A stretch of DNA of 64,000 bases, taken from positions 3,782,001 to 3,846,000 of the forward strand of contig NZ_CP096980.1 of assembly GCF_002006355.2 (NCBI RefSeq), written 5' to 3'. This DNA is from Clostridium felsineum DSM 794 (GTDB taxonomy: Bacteria; Bacillota; Clostridia; Clostridiales; Clostridiaceae). This document shows positions 62,649-64,000 of this stretch, piece after piece. A program made the translations under genes and the position numbers. The notes beneath the pieces were generated by a model that did not search any database, was not told the origin of the DNA, and saw only the letters and a list, made by a program, of their open reading frames with translations. Numbering within the stretch: position 1 is the first letter of the stretch; every line of letters starts with the position of its first letter.

Positions 62649-64000
62649 CTAATCCCATCTATCTAACTTATATACTACTGCTCCAGTACTGTTTGTAACA
62701 CGAAATATAGCATCAAAGTTATTTCCATATTCTAATTTTATACCACAGGCTGAAGAATTATCATAATCCTCTATTAATGCACTTTTTGAATAAGCTTCAA
62801 TTGTTGAACGTATTTCTCTTAATTCACTTTTAAGATTAGCTGGAAATATTGCATTTCCTGCATCCATATATTCAGTATCTTTAGCTCCTTCTAAAATAAA
62901 AAATACACTTTTACTTTGATTAGGATAATCGCCAAACCACATAGAAGGCTGCATACAAACTGTATTTACTGTGCAATAACCTAAAGAAAGATTCCATTTT
63001 TTATATTCTGATCCCCCTTGATAAACATACCATGAAAAAGGATTTCGTTTTTCTTCTCTATCCCACTGAAGAATAGGTGGTGCATCGCTATAAGAAGCTG
63101 TTAATATTGCTGAATAATTTCTTTTTTTATTTTCAACAAGATATTCAATTTTTTCTGCTAATGGAAGAACTGTTTCAGAAAATTTCCTAAATGTAATTGT
63201 AATTGGTAGCATTTCTATATTCTTCTCTTGGCTACTTTTAGTTTTTATATGTGCAAATACTCCACCTTTTTTAGCCTGTTCATTTTTAATCTTAGGTACC
63301 CAAACTTTTTCAAGTTCCTCTACTCTTGCAAATCTACGGACCAAAGATTTTTCAATTCCTAACTCTTTTACTATTTTTTCAGCTCTAGCTATATTTCCTT
63401 CTGTTGGTAACGCCTTAGGACGTTGATAGTTTAATGGGTCCATTTTTTGATTAAATCTATTTCTAATTGTCTCAAATGGCAGATTTAGAACAATGTCATC
63501 CAATAAAGTTCCAATCATAGAGCTTTTAATATGACAATATCCATTAGGAGCAGTAGCTACTGTCTTCCATAGAATATTATCACTGTTTTTATTATTAGCA
63601 CATTTATTATGCACATCCATTAGCCATTCTGCAATTGATAAACACTTTTCAAATCCATAAAGTGATTCACTTTTTAAAAGCGTAACAGCTTGTTTTACAG
63701 TTTCAATTTTATACTCTTTTAAGCCTTCCTTTAGTATTCTAAAATCTTCTAATTTCTCTGCACTAACTTGCTTTGCACTAAATAACCTTTTATGATAAAC
63801 CATTTTAGATGGTATATTTACAGATAAATGCTTCCATTTTCCTGTAGCGGGTTGTCCTAGAATTTCTATCTCTGATATAAAAACGCCTTCAACTTTTGAA
63901 TTTAATACAATATTTTTCATAGCTTTAACTGATTCTTTTAAAAAATCCGGTGCAAAACTTTCATTCCAAATAGCAGATTTTATTTTTCCAGCGTCACAAA
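62649..64000 (-). CDS. Unidentified large protein, C-terminal part, cut by window edge
   Basis: At least 450 residues are visible. The frame stays open from 63920 to the window end, adding a coding-looking 'CDAGKIKSAIWNESFAP' ahead of the first ATG, so the true start lies outside the window. No signal peptide or membrane helix is seen. It has many Trp residues and the blocks 'NGYCHIKSSMIGTLLDDIV', 'DAPPILQWDREEKRNPFSWYVYQGG' and 'KSVFFILEGAKDTEY'. I do not recognise the family. The KSVFFILEGA phrase and a metal-poor sequence give no safe function. It converges on the RpiB-like gene and shares its terminator. Confidence 0.6.
   Translation of the reverse strand, partial: CDAGKIKSAIWNESFAPDFLKESVKAMKNIVLNSKVEGVFISEIEILGQPATGKWKHLSVNIPSKMVYHKRLFSAKQVSAEKLEDFRILKEGLKEYKIETVKQAVTLLKSESLYGFEKCLSIAEWLMDVHNKCANNKNSDNILWKTVATAPNGYCHIKSSMIGTLLDDIVLNLPFETIRNRFNQKMDPLNYQRPKALPTEGNIARAEKIVKELGIEKSLVRRFARVEELEKVWVPKIKNEQAKKGGVFAHIKTKSSQEKNIEMLPITITFRKFSETVLPLAEKIEYLVENKKRNYSAILTASYSDAPPILQWDREEKRNPFSWYVYQGGSEYKKWNLSLGYCTVNTVCMQPSMWFGDYPNQSKSVFFILEGAKDTEYMDAGNAIFPANLKSELREIRSTIEAYSKSALIEDYDNSSACGIKLEYGNNFDAIFRVTNSTGAVVYKLDRWD

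Noticed and set aside
1..64000. CRISPR arrays, tRNA or rRNA genes, prophage modules and replication origins
   Set aside because: No regular repeat-spacer pattern, T-loop sequences, rRNA motifs, phage structural genes or dnaA-box clusters were seen. A tRNA scan would confirm this.

Overview
The window looks like chromosome from a low-GC, anaerobic, spore-forming Firmicute of the Clostridium sensu stricto type. The evidence is the very high AT content, strong GGAGG ribosome binding sites, frequent GTG/TTG starts, a T-box leader, LicT-type antitermination, PRD regulators and many clostridial protein families. I cannot name the species. No rRNA, tRNA, CRISPR array or prophage was seen. One intact IS1182-family insertion sequence is present, and both window edges cut through genes.

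Layout. 1-3.6 kb (minus): the start of an unidentified gene, a DUF1858 protein, two tandem Tim44-like membrane proteins and an SseB-like protein. 3.8-5.4 kb (plus): a secreted esterase whose leader carries a LicT/BglG-type antiterminator site and overlapping terminator. 5.3-7.5 kb (minus): an RNA-repair pair (RNA ligase plus HD-polynucleotide kinase) and a small membrane protein. 8-12.5 kb: a POT peptide transporter, an unrecognised TIR/deoxyribosyltransferase-like protein, the YhaM exoribonuclease, a nitroreductase and the decayed remains of two ABC-exporter genes. 12.6-15.6 kb: an orphan beta-glucoside PTS permease and a ketopantoate reductase-like protein. 15.7-17.5 kb: the IS. 17.5-24.2 kb: an L,D-transpeptidase, an M6 metalloprotease and a LysR/NhaC divergent pair. 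24.3-28.9 kb (minus): a licT-bglP-bglA operon with two antiterminator sites and a cre-like palindrome. 28.9-34.4 kb: a PAP2 phosphatase with an autotransporter-type repeat, a soluble chemoreceptor and small conserved proteins. 34.7-37.7 kb (plus): a frdCAB fumarate-reductase-type operon. 37.7-42.9 kb (minus): a PRD regulator followed by three Gfo/Idh/MocA dehydrogenases and RpiA.

44-52.7 kb is a Gram-positive-type Pel exopolysaccharide locus: an epimerase-PelD fusion, a PelE-like protein, a PelA-type deacetylase, PelF and PelG on the minus strand. A GH114-type hydrolase gene runs convergently into pelG. The PelD-like C-terminus keeps an RxxD motif next to a degenerate GGDEF site, which predicts a c-di-GMP receptor.

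52.8-64 kb: an AI-2E-type permease, a DUF4317 protein, a methyltransferase, a Met T-box controlling an unusual methionyl-tRNA synthetase, a DUF6506 protein, a Cho/UvrC-like nuclease, an amino-acid permease, an RpiB/LacA-family isomerase and an unidentified protein cut by the window end.

How the genes work together. Beta-glucoside uptake and hydrolysis are controlled by LicT, which probably also controls the distant esterase. The Pel genes form a biofilm-polysaccharide machine with its own putative hydrolase. The RNA ligase and HD-Pnk should heal and seal broken RNA. The strongest second-look items are the esterase antiterminator, the RNA-repair operon, the epimerase-PelD fusion, the MetRS lacking a normal KMSKS loop, the FrdA lacking the covalent-FAD histidine and the TIR-like orphan.
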